Shown here in pieces: positions 11,384 to 24,900 of a stretch of 64,000 nt of DNA. Under the pieces are notes generated by a model, which did no database searches, was not told the origin of the DNA, and saw nothing but the letters and a program-made list of their open reading frames with translations. Made by a program: the position numbers and the translations under genes. This stretch comes from Acanthaster planci (Eukaryota > Echinodermata > Asteroidea > Valvatida > Acanthasteridae), in contig NW_019091420.1 in NCBI RefSeq assembly GCF_001949145.1, positions 229,279-293,278 on the forward strand, in the 5' to 3' direction. Within the stretch, counting starts at the first letter, position 1; every line of letters begins with the position of its first letter.

Positions 11384-13095
11384 ACGAGGAAGGCTCTTGA
11401 AAACCAATTAACATCCTTCACCGGATCATTGGGACAATACTTCCTTTTGCCCACGGAGTGATGATAGTCAATCAGTCTTTACACACGGTCGACTGCTGAT
11501 CGCTAAACTAAAGCAGTAGTATTTGAATTTTTTAGTACCACGCCGTATAGACAAGTTCACTAATAAATTCTCATTTTGGGGCATAAAAGGCAAGCGCAGG
11601 CCACGAGCTTGAGCGGCCCATTGAAAATGTGCAGGGAAAGAAACTCATTGGTCATTTTCTTTCACCTTTTGGACTTTTTCACCTTTGTCTTCAGGCAACC
11701 CTTTATTTTTAATTTGTCTGCAGTATAAATGAAATTTGTTTGGTCTTTGTTGCTTTTTAACTTGCTTTTGCCCAACGTATATCCGTAACACTATGCTCAG
11801 TATTTGTCCAATATCTTGCCAAAAAATCACAAGGGAATAATCGGGTTTTTGTTTGAAACCCGGCTGTTTCCGCGTAAAATGTCTTTTAGGTAGCAATACC
11901 ACCGTTTTAAGCTAAAGTGATATTCCAGGTTGAATATTGTGTCTGAGCAGCTATTTTGTTGACAATCGGCGCTGCATACGTTACCAAGCGATGTTGTGGT
12001 TTTTCTCACAAGGCTTCGGCAGCAAACACTGAGTATACAGTGTTTTAATACACGTCAGGCAGGGTAAAATTCCAAATTTAAATGATAATAATGTTGATAT
12101 TAATAGTCAGGTTATTATTTCAAACAAACTCTGCTGATAAAGTTAGACACAATGACATATTTGGGTATTAATAATTAAACACAAACACAGGTTTTTAGGT
12201 GGTTACACTTTCCGAACACAGTAACAAGATTCTTTCCAAAAAAGGTATTTAAATTTAATGGCTTTTACGTTCACAATAAACGCATAAAAGAGCGTTGGTT
12301 TTTATATTGCAAACAGTAGAAATTAACATAATGGGTATAGTCTCTTTCAGTTGATATGGAAACCCGGCTTTACTCACACAACCATTAGCGAATGGCTATT
12401 ATTAATCACAAGAGTAATCTGTATGTAGCGGAAGGGTTTCAGCAACAAATAAGTTTNGAGGAAGGCTCTTGAAAACCAATTAACATCCTTCACCGGATCA
12501 TTGGAACAATACTTCCTTTTGCCCACGGAGTGATGATAATCAATCAGTCTTTGCACACGGTCGACTGCTGATCGCTAAACTAAAGCAGTAGTATTTAAAT
12601 TTTTTTAGTAGCCACACCGTATAGACAGGTTCACTAATAAATTCTCATTTTGGGGCACACACGCATAAAAGGCAAGCGCAGGCCACAAGCTTGAGTGGCC
12701 CGTTGAAAATGTGCAGGGAAAGAAACTCATTGGTCATTTTCTTTCACCTTTTGGACTTTTTCACCTTTGTCTTCAGGCAACCCTTTAATTTTAATTTGTC
12801 TGCAGCATAAATAAATTTTTTTTTGTTCTTTGTTGCTTTATAACCTGCCTTTGCCCAACGTATATCCGTAACACTATGCTCAGTGTTTGTCCAATATCTT
12901 GCATAAAATTCACAAAGGAATAATCGGGTTTTTAACAAATTGCTTGAAACCCGGCTGTTTCCGCGTAAAATGTCTTTTAGGTAGCAATACCACCGTTTTA
13001 AGTTAAAGTGATACTCAAGGTTGAATTTTGTGTCCGTGCAGCTATTTTGTTGACAATCGGCGCTGCATACGTTACCAAGCGAGAGAGACATCACA
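11384..13095. repeat. Direct duplication of a block of roughly 1.07 kb
   Basis: The block starting near GAGGAAGGCTCTTGAAAACC at 11388 recurs from 12458, right after an N at 12457. Similarity is high and collinear to about 13090 (landmarks CACGGTCGACTGCTGATCG, GGCAAGCGCAGGCCAC, TTGACAATCGGCGCTGCATACG). Short open frames on the minus strand in the two copies differ by frame and length, so the repeat is probably not coding. The N at the junction means copy number could be an assembly product. Confidence 0.85.
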
Positions 13096-14290
13096 TCGTT
13101 GTACGCTGGTCATGCCTATGTAGGTTGCCTGTACTCTGGCGAAACAGCACGCACTGTAAAAGCAAGTGTTTTAAACACCCTCTTCGTAAAATAATCCAAA
13201 GCTAAACAGGTTGTGGTGCTTATTGATTTGATAGAAACCAGACTTTATTCATACACAATCATCAGTTTGATCTTTTCTTATGTTAGTTTTAATATTATAC
13301 GGTGCTATTGAATGTTGCAATAGAATTGGCGCTCAAGAGATGAGAGGGAATATTTCCAAGGATAGATTTGCGCCGGGGAGATGTTAATTTTCGATATTTG
13401 CCATGCGCGACGTGTATTATAACACTGTATATTCAGTGTTTGCCCCCAAAGGCTTGTGGGAAAAGACCACAAGCTTACTCGGGTGGAACTCGAACCCACG
13501 ACCTCCTACGGGTGCAGACGTCTTAACCACTCGGCTACCGAGCTTGCTGGTGTCGGCATGGCTGGCTTAAGTCAGATGTAACAGTGGGTACCACGGACAA
13601 CTATATCCAAGGACGGATTTGCGTCGGGGAGATGTTGTGGTTTTTCTCACAAGGCTTCAGAAGCAAACACTGAGTATACAGTGTTTTAATACACGTCGGG
13701 CAGGGCAAAATTCCAAAATTAAATGATAATAATGTTGATATTAATAGTCAGGTTATTATTTCAAACAAACTCTGCTGATAAAGTTAGACACAATAACATA
13801 TTTGGGTGTTAATAAGTAAACACAAACACAGGTTTTTTAGGTGGTTACACTTTCCGAACACAGTAACAAGATTCTTTCCAAAAAAGGTATTTAAATTTAA
13901 TGGCTTTTACGTTCACAATAAACGCATAAAAGAGCGTTGGTTTTTATATCGCAAACAGTAGAAATTAACATAATGGGTATTGTCTCTTTCAGTTGATATG
14001 GAAACTCTGCTGATAAAGTTAGACACAATGACATATTTGGGTGTTAATAAGTAAACACAAACACAGGTTTTTTAGGTGGTTACACTTTCCGAACACAGTA
14101 ACAAGATTCTTTCCAAAAAAGGTATTTAAATTTAATGGCTTTACGTTCACAATAAACGCATAAAAGAGCGTTGGTTTTTATATTGCAAACAGTAGAAATT
14201 AACATAATGGGTATTGTCTCTTTCAGTTGATATGGAAACCCGGCTTTACTCACACAACCATTAGCGAATGGCTATTATTAATTACAAGAG
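12000..14290. repeat. Three copies of a roughly 300-bp AT-rich repeat unit
   Basis: The segment with GATAAAGTTAGACACAAT, GGTGGTTACACTTTCCGAACACAGTAAC and AAAAGAGCGTTGGTTTTTATAT occurs at about 12135-12375, 13755-13995 and 14007-14245. Copies two and three abut directly. Together with the 1.07-kb duplication this makes 11.4-14.3 kb a complex nested tandem array ending near the gap. Confidence 0.8.
13477..13544 (-). repeat. tRNA-like sequence, probably the head of a SINE
   Basis: On the minus strand the sequence reads GCTCGGTAGCCGAGTGG (box A-like, TAGCCGAGTGG), then GTGGGTTCGAGTTCCAC (T-arm and box B-like), and closes with CCCGAGT, which pairs with the start. The total of 68 nt and a poor anticodon stem argue against a working tRNA. 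A similar motif (ATTTGCG..GGGGAGATGTT) occurs on both sides (about 13367-13386 and 13617-13636), as for an inserted element. Confidence 0.55.
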
Positions 14291-16938
14291 TAATCTATAG
14301 TCTGGAACGATGCAACAGGTAGCTGACTTGAAATTGTGTGTGCCCGCTGTCGGGTTTAATGTTCATGAGTACCCGGGCTGTGCGAGGTTTATAAGATTCA
14401 TTCAGTTAATGTTTGCACAATGTGTCTAGCCATTAGATTTTGCATCCATAGCTTTCATACTCCTTTGAGGCTTTGCAGTATAAATGATAGATTCCATATT
14501 CAAGGCGCATGAAAATTAACGATGCCGAGGGAAATTCTAGCTTCACCTACAGAATTGCTTTGATGATGGACTAGTCCTAGCGCTCTTTTTTTAACGCTTA
14601 TTTTACATGCCGTGAGACAGTTTTTATTTACGGTATTGTATGCAATGTGTGCATCAATCCTTTCGCAAAAGCGGACAGTGGATTTTCAATCGTCGCTCTC
14701 AAACTTAACCCTTTGCCGGGTAGACGGAGACAACGCCCTCTTTGTTGCGTATACCTCAGTGAGACCATAAAGGTTATTAAATTACAGCCAGATTACAATT
14801 AACTAAAGTCTGTGGTNNNNNNNNNNNNNNNNNNNNNNNNNNNNNNNNNNNNNNNNNNNNNNNNNNNNNNNNNNNNNNNNNNNNNNNNNNNNNNNNNNNN
14901 NNNNNNNNNNNNNNNNNNNNNNNNNNNNNNNNNNNNNNNNNNNNNNNNNNNNNNNNNNNNNNNNNNNNNNNNNNNNNNNNNNNNNNNNNNNNNNNNNNNN
15001 NNNNNNNNNNNNNNNNNNNNNNNNNNNNNNNNNNNNNNNNNNNNNNNNNNNNNNNNNNNNNNNNNNNNNNNNNNNNNNNNNNNNNNNNNNNNNNNNNNNN
15101 NNNNNNNNNNNNNNNNNNNNNNNNNNNNNNNNNNNNNNNNNNNNNNNNNNNNNNNNNNNNNNNNNNNNNNNNNNNNNNNNNNNNNNNNNNNNNNNNNNNN
15201 NNNNNNNNNNNNNNNNNNNNNNNNNNNNNNNNNNNNNNNNNNNNNNNNNNNNNNNNNNNNNNNNNNNNNNNNNNNNNNNNNNNNNNNNNNNNNNNNNNNN
15301 NNNNNNNNNNNNNNNNNNNNNNNNNNNNNNNNNNNNNNNNNNNNNNNNNNNNNNNNNNNNNNNNNNNNNNNNNNNNGTAGTGGGTGGCACGCATATTGTG
15401 CAAATTCACAACACTCTCGAAGCTGGGCTCCATTCCCAGCTATTGCCCTGTTTTTTTTCGTCCCCTAAAATTAAGAACATTCTTCTTATTTAACTCTTAA
15501 CCATGGGCTGTCGGTGGTAAATCACGGGAAAACATTAACACAAATGGAACTGAAGCACGAAAGTAAACCAACACAAACAAACAACCAAACAAATCTGGAA
15601 GAGTAAGATCGCAACGAAGCTAATATTAATGCTGGAGATTTAATGAGTGAAGCTCATGCGTGCAACGGGTAAGAAGGATTCACATTATGAAGGCACGACC
15701 TAACCCAAGGACGGCATCGTCCAAGTAAATGTCAGTTTAAAAGCTTCAATCACGTAGAACATGATGTTCATGCTATGGTGTGGTGCAAGAGGAAGAGCAT
15801 TAAGTACGTGTATACTTTCAGGTTTGCAGGAACATATGTTTCTTGAAATGGGGTGAAATAGAACGCCCGCGTAAAGTTTGGAATACTACGACAAGGGCTG
15901 CCATGTCGTGTTGACGATGCAGAAATCGAATGTTTGTGTCTGACTATAAGTGCAATAAAAATTCGTTGGCGCCAGGACAGTATTGCAGAATTGAAATAAG
16001 GAAATTTGGCGGATTAATTAAACTTATTAGGATGCCAATGATCCATTAACCTTCGTTTGCTGGGTTGGTTGCGCTGGATTGGGTTGGGCTTGTTGTTTAG
16101 GCTGGGTTGGGTTAATCAAGTTTTTGGTTTTATTTTTTTGGGGGGTTAGGTTTTTTTTACCTCAAAACAACACTGCGTAGGGATTATTCACAGATTATTT
16201 GTTTTCCTGCACTTTTGCCGAAAGGCTTTAAAGTTTGCCCTGAGATTTGTTGCTCCTTTAAGCCAAATCAGTTTTTGAAAATAGTTTTTTGGTTTCTGAT
16301 AAAGTTTTTAGCTACTTCCAATTAACAAATGGGCGCATTTTTTCGTCGATTTTTGCTTTCAGCAATTTCCGACTAATATTAGTTTTTTTTATTTTAGATT
16401 ACCTGTTTTGCTGAACAAAATACGCAAATAAAACAAAGAACACAACTCCTCCCTTAACCACATCATTGCAAAATAGGCTATAGTACAGAAGGGGAAATTT
16501 ATCATTATTTAATGAGTATTTATTATGAAAACACACTTAAAACAGTTGTGCTATTATTTTGTAATGAGATATCACCGCTTTAATAGAATGTATGGAACAT
16601 TTCGTCCACCGTAGTTCATCATTCGAAACCTAAGCCAATTAGCTGTTCCTGGTTTCATGAAGTGTCGTCAAAGATTAATCTTCAAACAATGTCCCTGTGC
16701 TTCCATACAGCGCACTGAGTACTGTCGTTGCCATATCCGGTAATTATCGTCAAGGCCGAGAAGCTTTTTCAGTTTTCCTCGTTGGGGCTATTTTGGCATG
16801 TTTTTTTTCCTTTTTTTTGGAAAGCTTTTTCTACGCTCCACGACACATTCTCAAACATTTTTCTAATCCTACAGCTTAATTAGGCCCCAAAATGTAGAAC
16901 CATACTGGTTTGGTCCGCATTTGATATGAATGAATACC
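14291..16938. other. Intergenic stretch with assembly gap
   Basis: Bases 14817-15376 are 560 Ns. Any open frames crossing them are meaningless. The visible sequence on either side is AT-rich, with G/T-rich simple sequence at about 16060-16160. I see no exon. Confidence 0.7.
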
Positions 16939-17753
16939 TTAACTCGGCATCGATGTGTATAGTCAAATAATCTGCACGTCCGACTGTACTGATATCCGTC
17001 AACACTGAGCGATAATGACAGAATATGTTAAACCTTTCTAGTATCCAGAATTTGAACTGAGAATTTGGTTGGCAAAAACACTTCCCCTGAATTTATCTTA
17101 AAATTAACCCGTGTGAGGCCTAATTGGTGTATTTCCGTAAAGACTGGCTGGAATGGGTTTTCCCTAAATTCTAAAAAGTTGCCATAAACAGCGCCAATGC
17201 CGCCCTCGCCGCCGACGCTTTTGTGTTTCACTGGAAACGCACGCGGTGTAGTAAATGTAGGACTCTGTGAAACACGGGCTTCTTAACGGTGACGGGCCAT
17301 GTCTTAAGTCACAGGACAGTGCAAATCCACATATTTCCAAGGAAAAGAAACTAAATTTCTGACAGTCAGAATTCCATATCCCAGAAAAGGCTAGAACCGA
17401 ATTTCTCAGCCATGGCCGGAAATGATATGCACAAGTTTATGGAAAATACTTAAAGTCGTCAGCCGACGGCTTCCACGGGTGCGCGTGTCATTTGCAGCCC
17501 CAGTCGTGTAATTTGCACACGGTTAATGTCTCAGTAGACTCAGCGGGCATGCATGGGTTCATTTAAGCTCACCTGTGGTTAGCACGTCGTGCCAACATTA
17601 TCTGGCAGTTGATGTACTCTACAGTATGATACGGTAGGCCAAAGATCGCTCCCATTCACAGTCAGTGCCGACCCTGGACTCAACCACAGCAAGCCAGCCA
17701 GTGTCATTTGGACAGTCACGATAATTGCGCGGTTGATGAACAACCGGTGGTCT
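16939..17753 (-). pseudogene. Relic of a fourth PAN-family gene: two broken 3' exons
   Basis: Minus-strand bases 17753-17573 match the RRFF exon of genes 1-3 (GWLAVVES, CEWERSLAY), but carry a frameshift near the start and two in-frame stops (after RIIL and before CWHDVLTTG). Bases about 16998-16939 match the terminal exon (GRADYLTIHIDAE), but the acceptor AACAG has become GACGG and the stop TAG has become TTA. The intron sequence just upstream (17760-18060) aligns with 34030-34330 in gene 3, so this is a partial segmental copy of gene 3's 3' end. No PAN, WQLVF or VKLS exon accompanies it. It lies downstream of gene 2 on the same strand. Confidence 0.85.
17455..17525. repeat. Dispersed AGCCGTAGCC-type element (degenerate copy)
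   Basis: The sequence runs from GACGGCTTCCACGGGTGCGCG to CAGCCCCAGTCGTGTAATTTG. Better copies are near 19710-19790 and 33712-33780, each just 3' (minus strand) of an RRFF exon. Related copies lie upstream of the SLC16-like genes at 48818-48850, 51700-51775 and 61140-61200. Confidence 0.6.
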
Positions 17754-18985
17754 CTTCGTGGAGACAAGTAGAAAAACAGGTCCTTGTACGGTGACCATTT
17801 ATTTAATGGTGGATTTCTTTGCGGTTGCGCGTGCAAAGTCGACACCGTGGCACGTGTAGTCGAACGACCGTCGCGTCGCAGAGCGCAAAACTGGGTGGCT
17901 ATTTTTCCCATACGGTGAAATCTGAAGCTGTGCGTCGGATTGGAAGCTCAATCTCCAATAGACAGCTGCAAGCAGATAACCGAATCCGATCCAAATCCGA
18001 TAGCCTTAGCTCAAAGCGATCCGCTCCGATGACCTTCATGGCTCAATCCGGAGTGGATCCAAATCGGGCCAAAACAAATTCGCCAATAAACATAAGAACT
18101 TCTGGTGTGGCCAATTTCATGAGTCACAGGCCTCATTGTAAACTGAATAAACACTCTTCGAAACCTATACATACTGTTGTTAACGAAAACTAAGTCTTCA
18201 TGAGGTCTGTGAGTGCTTTGTTCTTCCAGTAAGGTATATCTACACAAAAGGTGTTCAAATTCATGAATAAAGGCTTCATTAATCTGCAGCTACTTTTAAT
18301 CGCTATTAATTTGGTGCCATTAAAAATACTTTACTGATGATGGTCTGTGCAATTAATTCACGTAACAGTAATATGTTTCAAAAGAGCAATTAATTACTTT
18401 CATCGAATACTGTATTTATATACTAGTGACATTAAAGCACACTTACGACAATTATAACTTATACACTGAGGTGAAGTGTCGCTAATATAGTAAAATATAA
18501 TAATTAGAACGTTGACAGTTAAATGCAAACCTAACATTTGGCATTATACACGAGCGTCGTTTGAGTTAACCATGGCTTTACCCATACCCCATCTTTAATC
18601 GGCATTCCCAAACATGGCATATTTTGTTCACTGTACTTTGTCATTTGTAACCTAAGCCTGGTTTGTTTGCAAAGAATTAATGTAGTTGACTTCATAAAGA
18701 GTCTTCAAACATTGATCCTTTACTTTGTATGCGCAATATAACACGACGTCCCTATACTTCAATACGGTGTCTCGTAATGATTGTCAGTGATGACTGAAAC
18801 ATTTTTATGCTTTTTCAAATTTTCTTGTGCGAGCTATTTTCAAATCATTTTTCTGGAAAGCTGTTTTTACGTTCTATGAGACATTCGGGGACATTTTCTA
18901 ATCCACCAACATAAACATTACCAGCCAAAATATTTAGAGCAATTGCGTGTTTTCGCATCGTAAACGCCATTCACCTTTGAAATTC

Positions 18986-21900
18986 CTACTCGGCATCGAT
19001 GTGTATAGTCAAGTAGTCCGCACATCCAACGGTATTGGCACCTGTTCAGCAAAAATGCGATTATGGCAATCAACATGTGTGACCTTTCCACTCTGCAGAA
19101 TTCAAAGGAAGCATTTTGAGAGTCGAAATACTCCTCATAAAGGTATCCTGAAATAAGGTACTTTGTAGTTCGTTTGAATACACAAGGGCACTGAAGCAAT
19201 CAAGTGTCACCGAATACAAGTTTATCGGAAAGTTGTCCATCCATACGACTCAGATGGGATTGTATAATGCGGTGTTTTGAATGACGTGGAGCACAGAACA
19301 GTGACAGCTACATGTATTGTGAGCAATATTGGAGGTAGAAGGCGTTACTGGGGGGACGAGGTTGCAACCAGCTCCACCCCAACCCTCAGAGCCTTTGCCC
19401 AAATTGTATGCGACCCCCGGTTCAGACATTAGCACGGGAAACAATTTGGGGGTTGTTTGCCTTGGTCAGTGTTTTAATTAATCATTGAGTGCACCCCCCC
19501 CAAAAAAAAAAGATTAGGGTTACAGGTACCCACCCCCATGTAAAATATTCCCCAGTTACGTCACATATAGGAGGCTGGAAACCCGGGATGTATGGATACA
19601 AAGAAAAGAGACCACGATTTCATGAAAGTCAATTTTTTGTATCCGGAGCAAACGCAGTTCCATTTTTAGGCAGCCAGGAAACAATGTGGATGTTCAGGGG
19701 CAATTCTTAAAGCCGCTAGCTGGTGGCTTTACGGGCTTCATTAGTGTGTGTATCATTTCCAGCCGTAGCTGTGTGATTTGGACACGGGCAACGCCTCCAT
19801 AGACTTATAGACAAAAATTAAGAAATATAGAAAAATTGCCACGTGCAAGCTCACCTTCAGTCACCACGTCCTCCCAACTTACATAACCAGCTGCTTTGCT
19901 GTACAATATGACAGGGTAGGCCGGAGGTCGCTCCCAATTACATCCACTTGTCATGGAATCCACCACGATCAACCAGCCACGGTCCCCTAGACAACCCCCA
20001 TAATAGTTGTTAATGAAGAACCGCCGGCCTCTTCGTGAAGGAAAAGGAAAGGAAATAGTGATCATCACTGGTAAACGATAGAACATCTTGGTTGCAGCTG
20101 TTCTCGCAACAATACGGGCTAGAACACACAAAAATATCGAAAGCCGTCTACTAGCCGACATGCGTGAAGGGTGCAGTGCACTAGTTCAAGCCGTATAAAA
20201 TCAACTAAGTTCAGGGCTCAAATCGACATTACTGGTGTTTATAAAACAAAAGGAATTACATTTTCATTTACACAAAATAAAGTCACCCAGATAGCTTCCA
20301 AACCCGCGGCCACTTTCCAAATGGCATCCATCTACTTTCGCGGGCACTGAGGAGTGTTTGTCATCCACTAATCAGCTCTGCCCTCGGACGGCAGCCCCCA
20401 AACCCAAGCAAGGAGTTGATCTTGGCCGATATTTCCACAATTCCTTCTTTTTTTTCGGCGATACAGCCCCCTTTTCAAAAGAAACTGCAACGCCATTTTT
20501 TATGCTAATGAGCTCGGAGAAAGTAACGCTTGAATTAGTGCACATTCACCCTTAGTGAATTAGGAACAAAATACATTGTATCTGCCATGAGAGTGCCAAA
20601 TGCGTTAGATAGGGTCAGCGCACACTTGAAGAGAAAGGTTATCAGGTAACAAATTCGAGTCCACACACAAACCTCGGTATTCTGTACAGTTGTGCCTGGA
20701 CGTAAGCGCTTACACCCTTTAGCCAGGAAGCATTAAAAACTTTTCCAGGCAAAAGGAAGTACGCCTATCCATGCAACTGTTTTGTTTAAATAAAATATAA
20801 AGATTTCTTTGCAAAAAGTTTTCAAACGTATTTCCCAAGTCGTTCAATAAGTTATTCAAAAGGTTGCTTTTTGCACAGCCAGTGGTGATTTTGGAGTAAA
20901 TTCATGCAGTTTTTTTTTCTAAATAAAGAGAGTGTATTTCTTATACCCTTTTGCCGGCAAAATGGCAAGATGATCGCACGCTTTAGCCCGTCACTTGGGG
21001 AGTTATGATCCTCATTGAGGATCAGACCGCCACTCGTTCCTTTTTATTTTGTATCTAATGGACAGCGGGGGACCAGTCGAACGCTTCCACTATTTTTAAT
21101 CCTTGGTGCATGTCCCCAGCACGATGGAAGGCTGTTGAGCTCAGAAAAAAAGGGGGGAATCCCTTTTACAATGGGGGGGGGCATTTGATACCCCCCCCCC
21201 ATTGTCAGCCCTTTAACCCTTTTTGTCTTCAAAAGTAGAAATTTCCTTAAATCTTCAAGTGGGTACGATTCATAATCAGGCATCATGATGCATTGCACAT
21301 CGTTAAATCGCAAGTAATTACATTATATGTCGCAAGTTGAGTCACAATCCGATTCAAACGAATTGTGACAAATGCGCCTCATTTGACTGGCCGGTATTGT
21401 GATGTTCTGAAACTTCACTGACGTGCTGGCAGTAAATGAAGCGACTAACCAACATTACGCCGTCTGAATAAGAGAGACATTGGTTTCCATACTCACGTTA
21501 CAGTGTCCCCTTCGATGCTGAAGAAGTTGACCAGAGTGGATCTCAGGTCCTCCCACGGACTTGAGAGGAGACGGTCCTTGGTGAACCAGTTGAGGATGTC
21601 TGATCCGGTTCCGTTGAAAATCAACTCAACTCTAGACCCATTGAAATCGCACAGAGAGAGCTTCACCTTTTGGCGAGATAAAATTAGAAGGGAAGACATG
21701 CTACCAATGGAGCTCGCCTTGTCAGGTCATACACTGTAAAACCCTAGAACGTTTGACGCGTTTATAAACTACACGTTACACATTTGAATTCGCGGTACGG
21801 TTATGAGACGTGAACGTGTTTGAAATATAAAGTGTTTATCATCAGGACACTAAACGCCTGTTTATAGCGGCTTCAAACGTGAATTCGTTGTTATCCGCCA

Positions 21901-24900
21901 ATGCCGATGAAATTCAAATCTCATGTTGTAGGTGGTTCATTGAAGTTGATATAATATGAACGAAGAGTGCATGCGCTGTATGTACACGCACGTGCATGCG
22001 CACTTTGATCTCTTTCCGCGTCCTCAGTATATACGCCTGCAGGCTGTTGTTAGTTGTAAAATGTAGAGCAGTCGGCCAGTTCAGAGTTGCATTTATTCGT
22101 TTCTTACACAGGTTCGTTTATTCGTTTCGTTCTTTAAAAGAATTAAGGTCTGTCAACAGTATTTCAATCATTTTTTCAGTATTCCCGCGTTAAGTTAAGT
22201 AGCAGTTGACATGAGACTCTTCACGTTACTGCAAGTGACTTGAACACGTGTATGTCGTCGTTACCCGATAATGTTGTTAATAAACACCGCACCCTTTATA
22301 AGCGTGCCGAAGTGTTAAAAGAGTGTTGCAGCCTATACGCATGTTTAGGCGTTTACTTAATAAACACTAAAACGGGTTTATAATTAGAAGGTTTATAATT
22401 AACCATAAACATACGTTGCGTTTATTAAATAAAATAGTATGTTCAGCATATTAACATATTGTATGTGTTTATTTACAAACGAGTCAAAATGTATAAGAGC
22501 TGTCACAGATTTGTGTTTGATTTGCTCTTAGAAGTTAAACGCTTGGGTTTACAGTGTAGGTTTACTTTAGCAATTTGCGGTGCGCCATTTGTGGTAAATC
22601 TCTACATTACAACCGAGCCAGGCAGGCTGGAGTGGCCTAGCAGAACACAAACGAAACAAAAGAAACAAAAGTAAGACTTTGGTAGCGTTCTCGTCCATTC
22701 AGTTCAGCTTCTTTCTGTTTACGCTTTTGCACCAAATTCTATACGTTTGGAGTCTAGCAAAACCGGCTCAGGCACGGCCAAGGTCAGGCCCAAGTCCAGG
22801 AACCGGGACCAATTCAGGCGAAATGTGCATACTAACCCGCCTCACGGTCAGGTTTCCGCTCCTCCAGGCCTTGTGCAAAAATTCATCTCGGAAGTTCCTA
22901 CCGGCCTCCATCATGCTTGCCTCCCACGACACGGCAGTCCACATGTCATACAACTTTACACCTGCTCGTGCTACGCCTTTAAACACGATTTGCCATCCAG
23001 GGTCTTTGAGGTATAAATGATGAATATTGCAGTTTTATGTAAAAGTGAGTACCTTTCACCAATTACCTCCCCCCATCTTGCTTTTTTCAAATGATTTTCA
23101 AAATAAGTTCAAACTGAGCTCATAGGAGTTGGCAACGTCAATTACAGAATTGAACAAAGGGATTTTAAGTTCTTTAAAATCAGAATATCAAAATTAGCAG
23201 ATGGTTAACACTCTTAATAGCCAGTAGGAAATTGAAGCAATCCTTTTTAATTTATGCGCAGCTGTTCTGATCCAACTCTAAACAGCTACAGAAGTATTTC
23301 AGTCACTTTATTGTAGATCTGATAGAATGTTGGAAAACCAAATAAAAGAAAATACCAAGGAAAACGTCGCATTCGAATGACCAGAATTAAGTCTCACAAT
23401 AAATAACATTTATAGTTTCAATGTAATGTATTCATTTCGAAAACAAAAAGTGGACGCATGCAATCCAATGCAAACAGACAGCAATATGCACCACAATTTT
23501 ACGGCTTTGATTACTAAAACCACCATTTCAAAAGTCAACCGAGCAGCTTTTCTAAATGTAGTTGATTTTACTGGTGATCAGCTCTTTTTGATGACATTAT
23601 GATAAAACCATAATATTTTCCACTTTACCAGTAACATGGATTTCTGCAGGTACTAGTGCATGTCTTACCAAAAAGAAAATGGAAATATAGCTTTGCTAAG
23701 AAGGTATGTAGAAAAGAATGTCAGACTTATAAAAAAAAGCATATGAGGATTTCACCACGACGTTATCCTACGACCTGTAACACCTGGGTCGAAATCGAGC
23801 CAAAAAAATCTTTACAGAGTCTTCAGAGTAAATGCCTGTGAAAGAAAATCACTGGATAATGTCATGGTGGTGTCACTAAAATATTTGGTAAATAAGCATT
23901 AAGAGGGAAAAATCTGCTGACGTCATGAGGACATCAGAGGAAGAATAGGATGACGACTTCCAAAGTAAATGTTACCGTTCCAGGGTTTTGTATGATACAT
24001 CAGACACCACAACAATCTAGATTTTTTGTTTCCATCAACAATTCAGCATAAACATTACACAATCAAACACGACAGGAACTGAAAGAACTAGAAGTGACAC
24101 AAAACAGGGAAGCAGTTGAAAACGTCTTACCTAATGCTGGTTTTGAATCAAGTCCCAGGCACTTGGAGTTTGCCTAAAAAAACACACACACATTCGAAAC
24201 CCGATCAGGGCGTCGTCAGGTCGCGTTGACCGTTTGGAATGTTTTTAAATAGGATTTGTGGCTGAAAATTTGATTCGTAGAAAATAGCTGGATGAGGCAT
24301 AAGGTTTAGTTAGCTTCTGTCTTTGGCACTTTAACTATCTTTAAGGTGTTGCTGTTTTTGAGGGCACCTGCATTTTATATGGTTGTTTCACAAGACCAAA
24401 TGCGACAAAAAGTAAAAAAAAACGTTAATGCTGCAACTTACTTCTAGCGACACCGTGCCGCAACAAACTAATTAAACAACTGTAAATTCTCAAGTTTCTT
24501 TTCCAATTGGTCTGTTTCGATGAATCCTTGAACAGAGAAACCACAGACGATTATTTGAGATTTAAATACAATGGCGACCACCCCAAACTAAAGAACTCAA
24601 CAGCCACACATTCTTTTGTGTCGTGCCTAAAAACTAACAAGCTACACATGCTTGCATTTTTCCTAGGTCTTATCAGATCGCGTAATAGAGCTCAGAAATC
24701 CATTAATGACTACGGTAGTAAGGTGCAATTTCAGGTTGTAACTGTAAACAAATTTCAGGTTGTTAACATATTTAAAACAAGGGAGAACACGTTTAAAACA
24801 AAATTTGCAAGAATGAAGCAAGAAAAGTTGCCGTGTTGGGTTCATACTTGCATTACGGACTCATTCCTGCTGGCTCTAAAATGGCGTCTTCACTGATCAG

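Noticed and set aside
11645..13094. Lysine-rich minus-strand open frames in the 1.07-kb duplication
   Set aside because: The two copies are open in different frames over the same DNA and have different ends, so there is no sign of selection on a protein.
13477..13544. A working tRNA gene
   Set aside because: Boxes A and B are present but the anticodon stem does not pair and the length is short; a SINE head is more likely.
14777..15468. Long open frames across the gap region
   Set aside because: They consist of 560 Ns and carry no information.
19250..19444. Short Gly/Pro-rich open frame downstream of gene 2's terminal intron region
   Set aside because: It lies within the last intron, which is repetitive and C-rich, and has no homologue in the other copies.
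24507..24896. 129-residue plus-strand open frame inside gene 2, intron 1
   Set aside because: AT-rich composition, no recognisable domain, no start context or splice partner; a length expected by chance.
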